The notes under the pieces were generated by a model, which had not been told where the DNA came from, did no database searches, and saw only the letters and a program-made list of their open reading frames with translations. This document shows positions 15,901 to 22,629 of a stretch of DNA of 27,610 nt, one piece after another; the first letter of the stretch is position 1, and the number at the start of each line of letters is the position of its first letter. Source of the DNA: a virus; the IMG/VR virus record IMGVR_UViG_3300028837_002030, positions 1 through 27,610 of that record; one strand, 5' to 3'. A program made the translations under genes and the position numbers.

Positions 15901-17753
15901 CAGCCGGAAACATTGGCTGGGAGGGTGGGCAACGCGCTCTCGCTGGGGTGACCGGCTGGTTCGCTGAGGGCGGGCTGCTATCTGGTGTAGCGCGAGCGCT
16001 AGAGGGCTCAAAGGGGCAAGAGCCTGCCGCCGGCGTAGAAGCCTTCCAGGCTGCCTCGATGCAACTCCAGCAAGAGTATAGCATCTCGCCACAGGCCGCC
16101 GACCAGGCACTGGCGCTCTATGGGCAATCAACCGGGCGGACGGTAGAGTCCGGCGACTGGGGCGCAGCTGACATCCAGGCTGCCGCGCGCCTGGCCCGTC
16201 TTGCGCCTGGAGTGGCCGGCCAGGTGGTAGGTGGCGGGGTCAACCTGGCCATCGCCGCTGGCATCCCAATGGGCGATGTGCGCCAGGCCGGTATGCAGGA
16301 ATGGTACGCTGGACTAGGACCTGAGCAGCGGTGGGGCCGCGAGCAAGTCGCCGGCATGGTCCAGCCGTTCCAGATGAGAATGTACCAGGAAACGGGACAG
16401 TTCGCCCCCATCGACGTGCAGGGCATGACTGTACCACAGGCCCGACAATTCCAACGTTTGGGGGCCGGCGATCGCTTCGCCTGGTCTAAGCTGGGACTCC
16501 AGCAGGGACTGGACGAGACTGTGACGATCCACCCAGAGACCGGGATGGCCGTCGGCTCGAACTGGGGCGGCGGGGTCCTGGCACGTGGCATTCAGCAAGA
16601 ACGCTTCACTCTGGGCGGGCTGGCCCAAGAGGCGTTCGAGGCAGCCAACATCCAGGTCAATGCTGAGGCAGCCACCGTGGTGGTGGGTGGACAGGAGGCT
16701 CCTCTTACACAGATAGGGCTGCGGGACCTGGCTACCCGTATGCAGCGCACGGAGCAGGAGTATCAGTGGGGGCAACAACTCACTGGCCTGGGTGCCCAAT
16801 ACGCCTACACCACCGGGCAAATGCCGGGGTGGGCACCAGAGGGTACTCCCCAGATCGGGCGTGGCACCTGGGCCATCGAGGATGAGCAGGTCTCCCTGGC
16901 CTACCAGCACCAGATGGCTGGCTTTGGCTTCCAGCGAGAGCAGCTGGGACTCCAGGACCGCCAGTTCTACGAGCGCTGGGGCCAAGGACAGCAACGGTTT
17001 GGCATCCAGACTTCCTGGCAGTGGGAGGACATGGCTCGTAACCAGGAGCGGCAGAGGATTCAGTTCGGCTGGGGCAGAGAGGACCTGGCCTTCCGTGGTG
17101 CGCAGAGCACACTACACTACGCCTGGGGCCAGGAGGACATCGACGAGCAAATGCGCTACGCCACTGGCCGCGAGCGTCGCCAGCTGATGAAACAGCAGGA
17201 GCGCACCACCATCGACTATGCGATGGGAATGGGCCGGCTTGAGACTGAAGAGGGCCGGCTGGGCCAGCGTGAGAAGTGGTCCGAGGAGGACTTTGGCCGA
17301 GAGCGCAGCCGCTTCCAGCAGCGCATCCAGTGGTCGCGCCAGGACATGGAGATGCAACGAAAGCATCACGAAGAGAACATGGGCCTGGCTCGCCGGCGGC
17401 TGTCTGAGAACCAGAAATACTACCAGGACAACTTCCAGCTCCAGGAGGAGCAACGCCAGAACTCGCGGGAATACTGGGAGTTCACCATCCAGAAACAGGT
17501 TGACTCCATTGAACATGCCCGGGAGTTGCAGGGACAGCTTCAGCAAGTGCAAGACCTGCTCGATGGCCTGACACAGGCTCAGCAGGAGCAGACCTCCTGG
17601 TTCGCGGCACAGTTTGAGCCCAACGGGGCAGTCTCTGGGGCCTGGCAGAGCTTCGTAGGGGTGATGCTGAGCAGCATCAACCAGATGGGGCAGGCTGCGA
17701 CGGGCTACGATCAGATGATCCGGGGCAACCCATACGCCAGGTCTCACAAGTAG
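9918..17753 (+). CDS. Giant tape measure protein with extra N-terminal and protease-like domains
   Basis: A 2611-residue protein placed after the chaperones, where the tape measure that sets tail length always lies. ATG 9918 overlaps the chaperone stop. The regions, in order, are as follows. Residues 1-960 are globular-looking with RNA-polymerase-like motifs (see findings): ITLAAGQAVRAGEP at 218, K292/K296, IWGYPT at 692, DDDKD at 748-752, KGIGMLHS at 839. A zincin-like HEFGH follows at 1217-1221, with candidate third ligands E1264/E1268. Pro/Gly-rich linkers lie at about 1375-1410 and 1575-1650. A hydrophobic Ala/Gly/Leu/Met stretch at about 1896-1958 may insert in the host membrane. Finally, a charged helical region at about 2310-2590 carries W-x-x-[EQ]-D repeats. 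The tape-measure role is secure from context and the C-terminal half; functions of the N-terminal half are inferred. Confidence 0.85.
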   Translation: MQASHVRRIYTRAMDVLGMDVQQVNRALQQQFGFAFEDQPEEALWGALQTHVAGRGGFMGPGARFSSWEAAHSPVARQFAEATSRPLKPGKAAEEGEYQYGGRAYPFETLAASPGYSIEGGQVTMGVPKAGRAPKFWRNAFQQGPLVWFSGRPVTESAVLPQEETIRAGEPMHRVQALIGLSPVAPPGGGWYDPELGIPVRHAMRRTRLPEGITEKDITLAAGQAVRAGEPVKAFPGHTGFELSGQYEAAYVGHWGVVPRVSYDAQGQPNTYNELMVQFSQTFPKGAPLPIKAGPKSGAGPWLGLGQETGVQYVAGMRDPLTTSAISMGMMTPEEQQQYFGRSIQGERWTSGLYQEWTEKVAIPSLGWHELPRTAYSAKDPTIQKQIQQGLLTGVEEIPGTGMISAVKRVLGMKIPFGVQVSEPWQFTKGVVGGETADVLRHIHGEDFYQHLQRIAEPKLRGLRDLGAAYMANVAPEASSYQATPAGQIDWADAYAGVMTRLEAEGLTPEEARPGQVGQLLMRELAGMPETRGRGIAFPRPGGGQMVMPSPRSVEPYGGRTPVEGMTWGLYSRYAKLLEEYQGYARQEAGTPAPGYERALTEAFQGRSETELGGLVEAVSSPEYRRAVSGLPLREAIFGWNVSTMEELPENRFFMGKELLQRKIAPHAGRGVDVGRLAEDIIMGKREARALIWGYPTAMPEQELNVTAQFMSLPELQKLMPGLSREQYETLGGGVRMPRALQAALGRDDDKDPFAGTFTTAWNMVQGRMRTRHFTETTTRRDVLAQAAAHPAREEQKYLEDIGEFTSVEQGAEWLRGAGMRLTPEEVQQSFAGVESARKGIGMLHSLFARELPSRMPGESLAARTTRAQMAIPLAAGLEIEEVGGTPGRLVDLFQRMNAATMGGRGRREGERFNLQSPAMMQSSVFQMVAGWGGEEGLTSLARATLLAGPEHPKLAGVEAQVKAYEAAPEGSRARTEALRQMMQQTAGGFQEWVSQSPIGGALFEAAAAREKRAGTTWTTESGRTRGYFPTAEEQAAAEHGQARRALRQSLYRNVQVTDPETGVVSNLAQQPLERAVGAYADVLRHQGMYSPEMRARLEQTIRGLGIDPTMVGTGAEGKEAPPATASVPAPTPAPTPVESLWKGGNPPEWFREMEPALRGSGLIDVVGALPPDEYTELRRLHAPPGEDRAEKSIAFTAGREIWLKEGEPGARENVLHEFGHRVGHRWPGVVSMVQRDIAAGKLIPTEQLAESYPGLSEVGRAHEVLGEVMAIAGGHTGRSPFVEIAAPEQETETIPYLQEALRRWEQEAGGAPAPLAEEVGQAPIETIQGAVAAAPTTPQGWNQLAGFLAAGAARTAGGMAAPTVGSRTQASPAVVARGAAQAGGAVPPPGGPPPPAMGGAEPPDDGGKDSIAWQAFRRFFPGGIGDLQAEHARIRGGKVPGGGGLPSDRRTRQALNWMIQQGASTEDIQQWGQVIGQAGIGMTWEATEAGPLPYHQYGSPLGAPPLSEEAAQGLAPTQQAASARFAQMQAEFAAMPPEQQAAMRAQYTDFDPNKGYPFGAGDPARRTVRQAGGVVAGGRWMPSGGGGMPPGGPPPAAGGGGAAGGGGGGLPPFGPGGGGRQPPISPGGGGGGGQPPTPPSGPQPAGFGLSMPDEGPPGHGWASWERGPGGRVFMKAGFTPQTQLDESMKAAIEALDKWAPQIEKLSKSTGELDDQQRRAVRVVSDWVGQAQHAYGIAKGSDLAEEIPGIQRALGIPGLQEIPRLMAQTQLQEQEGQAGFGQGPLARFIPRGRGLYAGDMGALSYGLFNVQRLWRYTGGQVTQAMGQYAGYVGQQQQAMASLGIGEGYGGEAADIMGSQAAMQRAKLGFGRAAWETWGWVPRLLGNVDASGESSTAGRMASLMLPLAGGRLAMNLGANVASRMGAQGVAGGLGLAGTVLGKAMPAIGGMQLGMEAATWLRPDVYEDTGDAGAALIRHVSGTLNPMAWATAGMAQTAGNIGWEGGQRALAGVTGWFAEGGLLSGVARALEGSKGQEPAAGVEAFQAASMQLQQEYSISPQAADQALALYGQSTGRTVESGDWGAADIQAAARLARLAPGVAGQVVGGGVNLAIAAGIPMGDVRQAGMQEWYAGLGPEQRWGREQVAGMVQPFQMRMYQETGQFAPIDVQGMTVPQARQFQRLGAGDRFAWSKLGLQQGLDETVTIHPETGMAVGSNWGGGVLARGIQQERFTLGGLAQEAFEAANIQVNAEAATVVVGGQEAPLTQIGLRDLATRMQRTEQEYQWGQQLTGLGAQYAYTTGQMPGWAPEGTPQIGRGTWAIEDEQVSLAYQHQMAGFGFQREQLGLQDRQFYERWGQGQQRFGIQTSWQWEDMARNQERQRIQFGWGREDLAFRGAQSTLHYAWGQEDIDEQMRYATGRERRQLMKQQERTTIDYAMGMGRLETEEGRLGQREKWSEEDFGRERSRFQQRIQWSRQDMEMQRKHHEENMGLARRRLSENQKYYQDNFQLQEEQRQNSREYWEFTIQKQVDSIEHARELQGQLQQVQDLLDGLTQAQQEQTSWFAAQFEPNGAVSGAWQSFVGVMLSSINQMGQAATGYDQMIRGNPYARSHK
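14641..14865 (+). repeat. Gly/Pro-rich low-complexity linker in the tape measure gene
   Basis: About 75 residues (near 1575-1650 of the protein) made largely of Gly and Pro with short GGGG and PP runs, such as GGGGAAGGGGGGLPPFGP. A shorter Pro/Gly tract lies near 14070-14130. Both separate the N-terminal half, with its polymerase-like and zincin-like parts, from the membrane and coiled-coil half, and look like flexible hinges between functional modules. Confidence 0.75.
17016..17345 (+). repeat. W-x-x-[EQ]-D 18-residue repeats in the tape measure C-terminus
   Basis: The motif occurs with Trp at residues 2367, 2385, 2403, 2454 and 2472 (WQWED, WGRED, WGQED, WSEED, WSRQD). Three of the four spacings are exactly 18 residues, equal to five alpha-helical turns, so the Trp residues fall on one face of a long helix. 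The surroundings are Gln/Arg/Glu-rich, suiting a coiled-coil ruler in the tail lumen. Confidence 0.75.
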
Positions 17754-17763
17754 GAGAGCATAG

Positions 17764-18198
17764 ATGGCAGCAGAGGTTCATGATCACGTCCATCTGGACA
17801 CAGACAACCCGCCCACCGCCGAGTATCCGTCCTTGCACGGCACACTGGACTGGACGCCACAAGTGGCCGTGGTGACGGAACACTCGCTTACGGGCAAGCT
17901 ACATGTCCATCGCCTGGTAGACGACGAGGGTGCTCCGGTCCAGTACCGCAGTGATAGAATGCGACTAAAGCTCTCTCTGGCCAAGATGCTGACCGTCAAG
18001 GATCTGGCCGGTAAGACAGTCTACTTCGCGTTCAACTATCACGACGACAACGAGAACGGCGCCGCCGCTCTCAAAGCCTGGCCTGACTCGGACTATGTTG
18101 TCAAGGCTGTACTGCAAGTATTGGGCATCACCAACCTGAACCCCAAGGCGGACTTCTGGTTTATCAACATCGGGCTAGAGGACGAGGGGGCTGTATAG
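17764..18198 (+). CDS. Small tail protein of unknown function
   Basis: A 144-residue protein directly after the tape measure gene (10 bases; GGAGAG before ATG 17764). I do not recognise it. It has a His/Asp-rich start (HDHVHLDTDN), a beta-like stretch (WTPQVAVVTEHSLTGKLHVHRL), a mixed basic/helical middle (RMRLKLSLAKMLTVKDLAGKTVYFAFNYHDDNENG) and a closing KADFWFINIGLED. There is no membrane segment. Its location matches distal tail or tail-tip components in many siphoviruses, so a tail-tip or completion role is a reasonable guess only. Its stop codon runs into the 16-bp palindrome at 18198-18213. Confidence 0.7.
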   Translation: MAAEVHDHVHLDTDNPPTAEYPSLHGTLDWTPQVAVVTEHSLTGKLHVHRLVDDEGAPVQYRSDRMRLKLSLAKMLTVKDLAGKTVYFAFNYHDDNENGAAALKAWPDSDYVVKAVLQVLGITNLNPKADFWFINIGLEDEGAV

Positions 18199-18213
18199 TT
18201 CTGCGCGCAGAAC
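18198..18213 (+). repeat. 16-bp perfect palindrome, copy 2 (intergenic)
   Basis: GTTCTGCGCGCAGAAC, identical to 7945-7960, occupies the short gap between the tail protein stop and the GGAGGAA ribosome binding site of the 48-residue membrane protein. A spacer-free palindrome fits a dimeric DNA-binding protein site better than an RNA hairpin. There is no other evidence for an operator here. Confidence 0.6.
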
Positions 18214-18224
18214 GGAGGAAGACT

Positions 18225-18371
18225 ATGGTAGAGTGGTTGACCGCACACCCAACGCTCCTGATTATTCTGGCAGTGCTTTTGCTGACGGCGGTAGCGGGCA
18301 TGACCCATGTAGCGAACAGAGTTGAGGCATGCCTTGCCCGCCTGCAGCGCCAGCTGAGTCGAATGAGATGA
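18225..18371 (+). CDS. 48-residue single-span membrane protein
   Basis: ATG 18225 has a strong GGAGGAA five bases upstream, and the TGA at 18369-18371 overlaps the next gene's ATG (ATGA), so this small gene is well supported. It has a short N-terminus (MVEWLTAHPT), one hydrophobic span at about residues 10-25 (LLIILAVLLLTAVAG) and a basic amphipathic tail with several Arg and Gln. The shape resembles small holins, spanins' partners or other one-span phage membrane proteins. Its position among tail-tip genes rather than beside the lysin makes the holin reading uncertain. It could instead be a tail-associated membrane-insertion peptide. Confidence 0.7.
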   Translation: MVEWLTAHPTLLIILAVLLLTAVAGMTHVANRVEACLARLQRQLSRMR

Positions 18372-21300
18372 TCACTCAGACGGAATCGGGACTTACAGCT
18401 GAGCAGTACTTAGCCCTGCAGGACGCCACTGGCAACCTGTCTGCGCGCCTAGTACTCCAGCAGTACGGTCCTGTATGGACCACCCACGATACTAGCGAAG
18501 CGCGTGCCGGCAGCAATTTTGATGCAGCCATTGCCTCGACCTACCTGCTGCGTGTCTACGTCGGCAGCGCTTCTGATGTAGGCGTCGAGCGGCTGGCAGA
18601 CGAGTCTGGCGGCGACGAGACGTGGGCGTCCATCACCTGCACAATCAGCGACGTGGACACCAACGTGTCACCATCCCTGATCGCCGACGGCTTGACCGCC
18701 CGGGTGTTCTACTACAGCACCGGGGGCAAGATTCGCTACACCGAATGCGCCGACATCTCTTCTGGCTCCTTTGGAGCTGCGCAGGATGTAGGCACAGTCA
18801 GTGACGTGATCCACCTGGCAGCGGTCAGTACGACGAAGGTCTACTACATCACCAAGGACTCTGACAATAATCGCCGGCTGCACGTCTACGAGCATGACGG
18901 CTCCTGGTCATCCGCTAGCAGCGACATCTATTGGCCATTCCCCATCTACGGTTTCGATGCTGTAACCTACACTGACTTTGACCTGCTCATGATGGGCTCC
19001 GAACTACCACCACTAATTGGTTCGCGGGCCGTGGGCACCGAAGTAACCACCAAGGTGGAGCGCGTCCAGGGCCTGGTGGCATTCCGGGTATCCAACGGGC
19101 GCTGGTCAAACCACGAGGTGTTCGACGTGACGGACTTGGTAAAGCTGAACCAGTCGCGTGCAGACCTGCGCCTGTCGTTCGTCAACAGCATCCTGTTTGC
19201 CTCATACACCAGAACTGGCGGCTCAGAGAATCACACCTACAGCAAGCTGGCCGCGACGCGCTCGAAGGACGGCCTGGGTTGGGAGTTCCCTGAGTTGGTC
19301 GAGATTGCGCATGCTCCTGGCCTAGTGCTTCCCCGCAGCGACTACCTATACCTGGTAGGGGTAGATCGTACTATGCGCTCCCCTCGTTGCGCTTGGGCAA
19401 GCCAAACACCGGTAGAGCTCGAAGTGAGCGATGCGGTGATGGCCATTGAGTCTCAGGTAACGGAGATTCGCAACACCCGGGTGGGGATTGCCAACGTAGG
19501 CGATGCCTGTGTCAGTACCTTGGCCAAATCAGACAACCGCATCCAGGCCGTGCACGAACTGGGCTATGTCACCGGGGGCGAAGCGCTGCGGGTACAGGTC
19601 TCTGTGGAGGACATAGTCTCGCGTGCCGAAGAGCGCATGCTACCCCGACGCAGCATAACCCTCAGTGGCCAGGACAGGCTTGGCCGGTTGAACCGGGTTG
19701 CCTCTGACTACGCAGCGGAGTGGCCCAGCCAGCAGGCTGGGCGTGATGCCTACAATGACCCAACTGGCACTGGCTACGGTGGCCTGCGGCACACGGCCCC
19801 CTACGAAGGCTCGTGGAAAGCGTCCGCCGGCATCTGTAAGCTGGTCTCCTCGAACATGGAAGGGCTGGCCGTTAGCACCTTCGTTTCTGAAGCGCTGAAT
19901 GGCTCAGTCCACGCTGGCTTCCAACTGAACTACACTGACAAAGGCGAGTATGCTGGCGTGGCCTTTCGCATCCACGACAAGGACAACCTCTTCTTCGCAG
20001 CCTACTACGCCGACGATGACAAGGTTCGCCTGAAGAAGGTGACAGGGGGCACCGCTACCACGCTGGCCACCTCCGCCGCGATGGGTTGGACAATCAATGG
20101 CACAAACTGGTATTACCTCATGGCGCGTGCGCATTATGGCCTGGTCTACGTCTACTACAGCACTGATGGAGTGACCTGGAGCGTACTATCTTGGGACAGC
20201 GGTGACGGAGAACTTCCCGGCATCCCGGACTTCTCTGTTCTGACTACCCTGTACTGCTGGTCCGGTAAGTTCGGGCTGATTGGGTATGCCTATTCTGAGG
20301 AGGACACCTGGCCCGGTTGGACGCCTTCCCCCTGGCCTGTTCCTACACCAGCGCCGGACATCCTGGGCCGACCCAATATCGCGTATGCGCGGATAACGAC
20401 TGCTGCGATATACCGCACTGAGAATTGGCAGAGCTCTCCCCCAACCTGGGTAGACGTCACCGGCACGCTGACTAACATCACCAGGATAGGCGTCGATCAG
20501 GAAAACCGCTACGTCTACGCCCAGTGCGCTGGGGGGTTATACAAGGCTAGTGCAGATACCGACACGCCGGTCTGGCTGCGGGTCCTTGACTCTGGTAGTC
20601 TACCTGCTGGCTGCGGCTATTGGCACAACACCGGGATGAGCGTCTCGCTCAGCGGCCATGTGTGCATGTATGGTCGTGCACCAGTGGGCTGTACCTCGTG
20701 TGGTGCAAACATCGACCGACAGATACCAGTGCTGGTAACCGTGGCTCCAAATGGGACAATCACCGTGCTGGGGTCTCAATACGGCTGCCCTGCGGGGAAC
20801 TGCTGCCCGGTCCACGACTATGCTGGATATTGGAAGTCTGATGTCGTCTCCGACTATCACATCGCAGCGAACGGTAACGTGTTCTCCGCTGCTGGTGACT
20901 GCCGTGGCTCGGTGGTAGGTGGGGCCAACCACTTCTTGCGTGCAGGCAGTGGTGATGGCTCCTACAGTATGACGAATGAGGAAGGACCCGACAGCTGGGG
21001 TGCGCTCAACCGTATCCTTGACCTGGGCGGCGGGGCACTTATCGGCCTCCACAACATGGCTAACAAGGTCTATCGTGTGCCGATTGGGTGCGGCGATGGC
21101 GGTTCCTGGGTTGACATTACCCCGGCCAACTTCGTTGCAGGTAACGCTCGCGGCTTTGACAGAGATGCCTGCGTTGCGTTTGGTGTGCTAACAGATGGTG
21201 ACAGGGTGTACGGTACGTCGGGCAGCAGCTTTACACAGATTCTTTACCGAGCCGACATCAGCGCGACGACGTTGTACATGACCACGTGCTATGCAGATGA

Positions 21301-21442
21301 TCCAGATCAGTTGTTTCTCGCTACTGGCGATGACATCCTTTGGACAATTGACAAGGGCCTGTCCTGGTCCAGCAAGCGTGGAGCCCTGTCAGGGAGTTTC
21401 AGAGAGATTCGCGTGGTGTGGACCAAGCCGGAGGCAGAATAA
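18368..21442 (+). CDS. Large tail-tip / receptor-interacting protein
   Basis: A 1024-residue protein starting at ATG 18368, which overlaps the previous TGA. An in-frame ATG at 18329 would add 13 Pro/Ala-rich residues and lacks a good ribosome binding site. The N-terminal ~360 residues have repeated beta-strand blades suggesting a propeller. Residues about 365-480 (EIRNTRVGIANVGDACVSTL onward to ITLSGQDRLGRLNRV) resemble a tail-hub element. Residues about 505-640 look like a concanavalin-type jelly roll (AGVAFRIHDKDNLFFAAYY; YYSTDGVTW). A segment with eight Cys (749-845) follows, then further blades ending with an Asp-box-like T-I-D-K-G-L-S-W (993-1000). This set suggests glycan or surface recognition at the tail tip. 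No catalytic site is visible. Confidence 0.7.
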   Translation: MITQTESGLTAEQYLALQDATGNLSARLVLQQYGPVWTTHDTSEARAGSNFDAAIASTYLLRVYVGSASDVGVERLADESGGDETWASITCTISDVDTNVSPSLIADGLTARVFYYSTGGKIRYTECADISSGSFGAAQDVGTVSDVIHLAAVSTTKVYYITKDSDNNRRLHVYEHDGSWSSASSDIYWPFPIYGFDAVTYTDFDLLMMGSELPPLIGSRAVGTEVTTKVERVQGLVAFRVSNGRWSNHEVFDVTDLVKLNQSRADLRLSFVNSILFASYTRTGGSENHTYSKLAATRSKDGLGWEFPELVEIAHAPGLVLPRSDYLYLVGVDRTMRSPRCAWASQTPVELEVSDAVMAIESQVTEIRNTRVGIANVGDACVSTLAKSDNRIQAVHELGYVTGGEALRVQVSVEDIVSRAEERMLPRRSITLSGQDRLGRLNRVASDYAAEWPSQQAGRDAYNDPTGTGYGGLRHTAPYEGSWKASAGICKLVSSNMEGLAVSTFVSEALNGSVHAGFQLNYTDKGEYAGVAFRIHDKDNLFFAAYYADDDKVRLKKVTGGTATTLATSAAMGWTINGTNWYYLMARAHYGLVYVYYSTDGVTWSVLSWDSGDGELPGIPDFSVLTTLYCWSGKFGLIGYAYSEEDTWPGWTPSPWPVPTPAPDILGRPNIAYARITTAAIYRTENWQSSPPTWVDVTGTLTNITRIGVDQENRYVYAQCAGGLYKASADTDTPVWLRVLDSGSLPAGCGYWHNTGMSVSLSGHVCMYGRAPVGCTSCGANIDRQIPVLVTVAPNGTITVLGSQYGCPAGNCCPVHDYAGYWKSDVVSDYHIAANGNVFSAAGDCRGSVVGGANHFLRAGSGDGSYSMTNEEGPDSWGALNRILDLGGGALIGLHNMANKVYRVPIGCGDGGSWVDITPANFVAGNARGFDRDACVAFGVLTDGDRVYGTSGSSFTQILYRADISATTLYMTTCYADDPDQLFLATGDDILWTIDKGLSWSSKRGALSGSFREIRVVWTKPEAE

Positions 21443-22629
21443 TGACAGCGCTGGAGTTCAAATGGTTGCAGTGTAACGATGACCGCCCAGCCCTCTGCCA
21501 GGAGGACGACATTGCCAGAGTGCTGGCCTTTGGAGGAGTGCACGATACCCTCTGCGATAGCACGATCTTTGAGCAGTTCACCACAGGGGCTCTCTCGGAT
21601 GCTCACCTGGAGGCATCGGAGGGCACCTGGTCGATCACTGGTGGTACCCTGCAGGGCGTGGCCGGTGCTTCACCCCAGTGGTACAAGATCCGTCATACAA
21701 CAGAGGTCGAGATTGGTTTTGTGACCACCTTTGACAAGACCGGCGACAATGGCGCGTTCCTGTTCTGCTGCGACGATGACTACAAGGGCTACATGGCCTG
21801 GTGGACGGGCACTACAGTTGGAGTCTCTAGGATCAGTGACACCAGCGAGACCAAACTGATCAGCTTGCCAATTGCCGAGGCCGGGGCAGCTAGCGTGACT
21901 GTCGGTGTCTGGCCCAGGCAATACTCCAGCATTGATGAAATCGACGACCTGGTATTGATGCTCTGGTTTGACGGCAAGCACTTGCTGACTTACTCGATGG
22001 CCTACCAAGAGATAGGCAAGAAAGTCGGGTTTGCAGTCTACCAGAACGAGACGGCCACCTTCGACAACCTACACATTCCCCAGCTACATCAGCTGGTGGA
22101 ATGGGCGTCGGTCGATCCTGGCGAGGTGGCCGGGGCCGGCTTGTCTCGCATCATTGGCTATGAGCAGATCAAGGTGCGGGCCAGGTATGACGGCACAGCC
22201 AGGATATGGCGTAACATTAACACGGACGTAGACTGGACGGTGTCTGCTGACAGACCCCTGACAGTACTTGATGAGCAGCAGATCTTTACACCTAGCCACT
22301 ACCGGATGGTAGGCGCGTTGCACGAGGCTGACGTGTTTCGCCCTGGCAACCAGGGCCACATCTTTGCCATCGGCCAAGATCCCAACGCCCTGACAGAGGA
22401 TGAGACCTACAACAAGGGCGAGCGCGAGCACAAGACTGCCGAGGGGGAAGGACACACTAAGACCTTAGTCATGGCACCCAACCCTGTTATCGAGTCAGCG
22501 GATGTCGTGAGCGCGGATGGCGAGAGCTGGCGCGTAGTTGGAATCAACTACCGGGCTGCCTGGCGCGATGGGCAGAATGGTGGGGCTCCAGTACTGGAGT
22601 CCAACGTCGAGTTAAGGGAGTGTCTATGA
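21442..22629 (+). CDS. Tail-tip protein with jelly-roll-like domain
   Basis: A 395-residue protein. ATG 21442 shares a base with the upstream TAA and has GGAGG 7 bases before it, so it is preferred to the GTG at 21418. The region of residues about 45-215 has the strand pattern of a concanavalin/LamG-like jelly roll (WSITGGTLQGVAG; VEIGFVTTFDKTGDNGAFLF; VGFAVYQNETATFDNLHIPQ), similar in style to the middle of the preceding protein. A beta-rich part follows (YEQIKVRARYDGTARIW) and the C-terminus (ESWRVVGINYRAAWRDG; SNVELREC) looks like a hub or connector element. It is part of the same coupled cluster and is probably a distal tail or baseplate component. Substrate unknown. Confidence 0.65.
   Translation: MTALEFKWLQCNDDRPALCQEDDIARVLAFGGVHDTLCDSTIFEQFTTGALSDAHLEASEGTWSITGGTLQGVAGASPQWYKIRHTTEVEIGFVTTFDKTGDNGAFLFCCDDDYKGYMAWWTGTTVGVSRISDTSETKLISLPIAEAGAASVTVGVWPRQYSSIDEIDDLVLMLWFDGKHLLTYSMAYQEIGKKVGFAVYQNETATFDNLHIPQLHQLVEWASVDPGEVAGAGLSRIIGYEQIKVRARYDGTARIWRNINTDVDWTVSADRPLTVLDEQQIFTPSHYRMVGALHEADVFRPGNQGHIFAIGQDPNALTEDETYNKGEREHKTAEGEGHTKTLVMAPNPVIESADVVSADGESWRVVGINYRAAWRDGQNGGAPVLESNVELRECL

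Noticed and set aside
18329-18367. Upstream ATG for the large tail-tip protein
   Set aside because: It would overlap most of the 48-residue membrane protein's second half, adds a Pro/Ala run and lacks a good ribosome binding site. ATG 18368 is coupled by ATGA.
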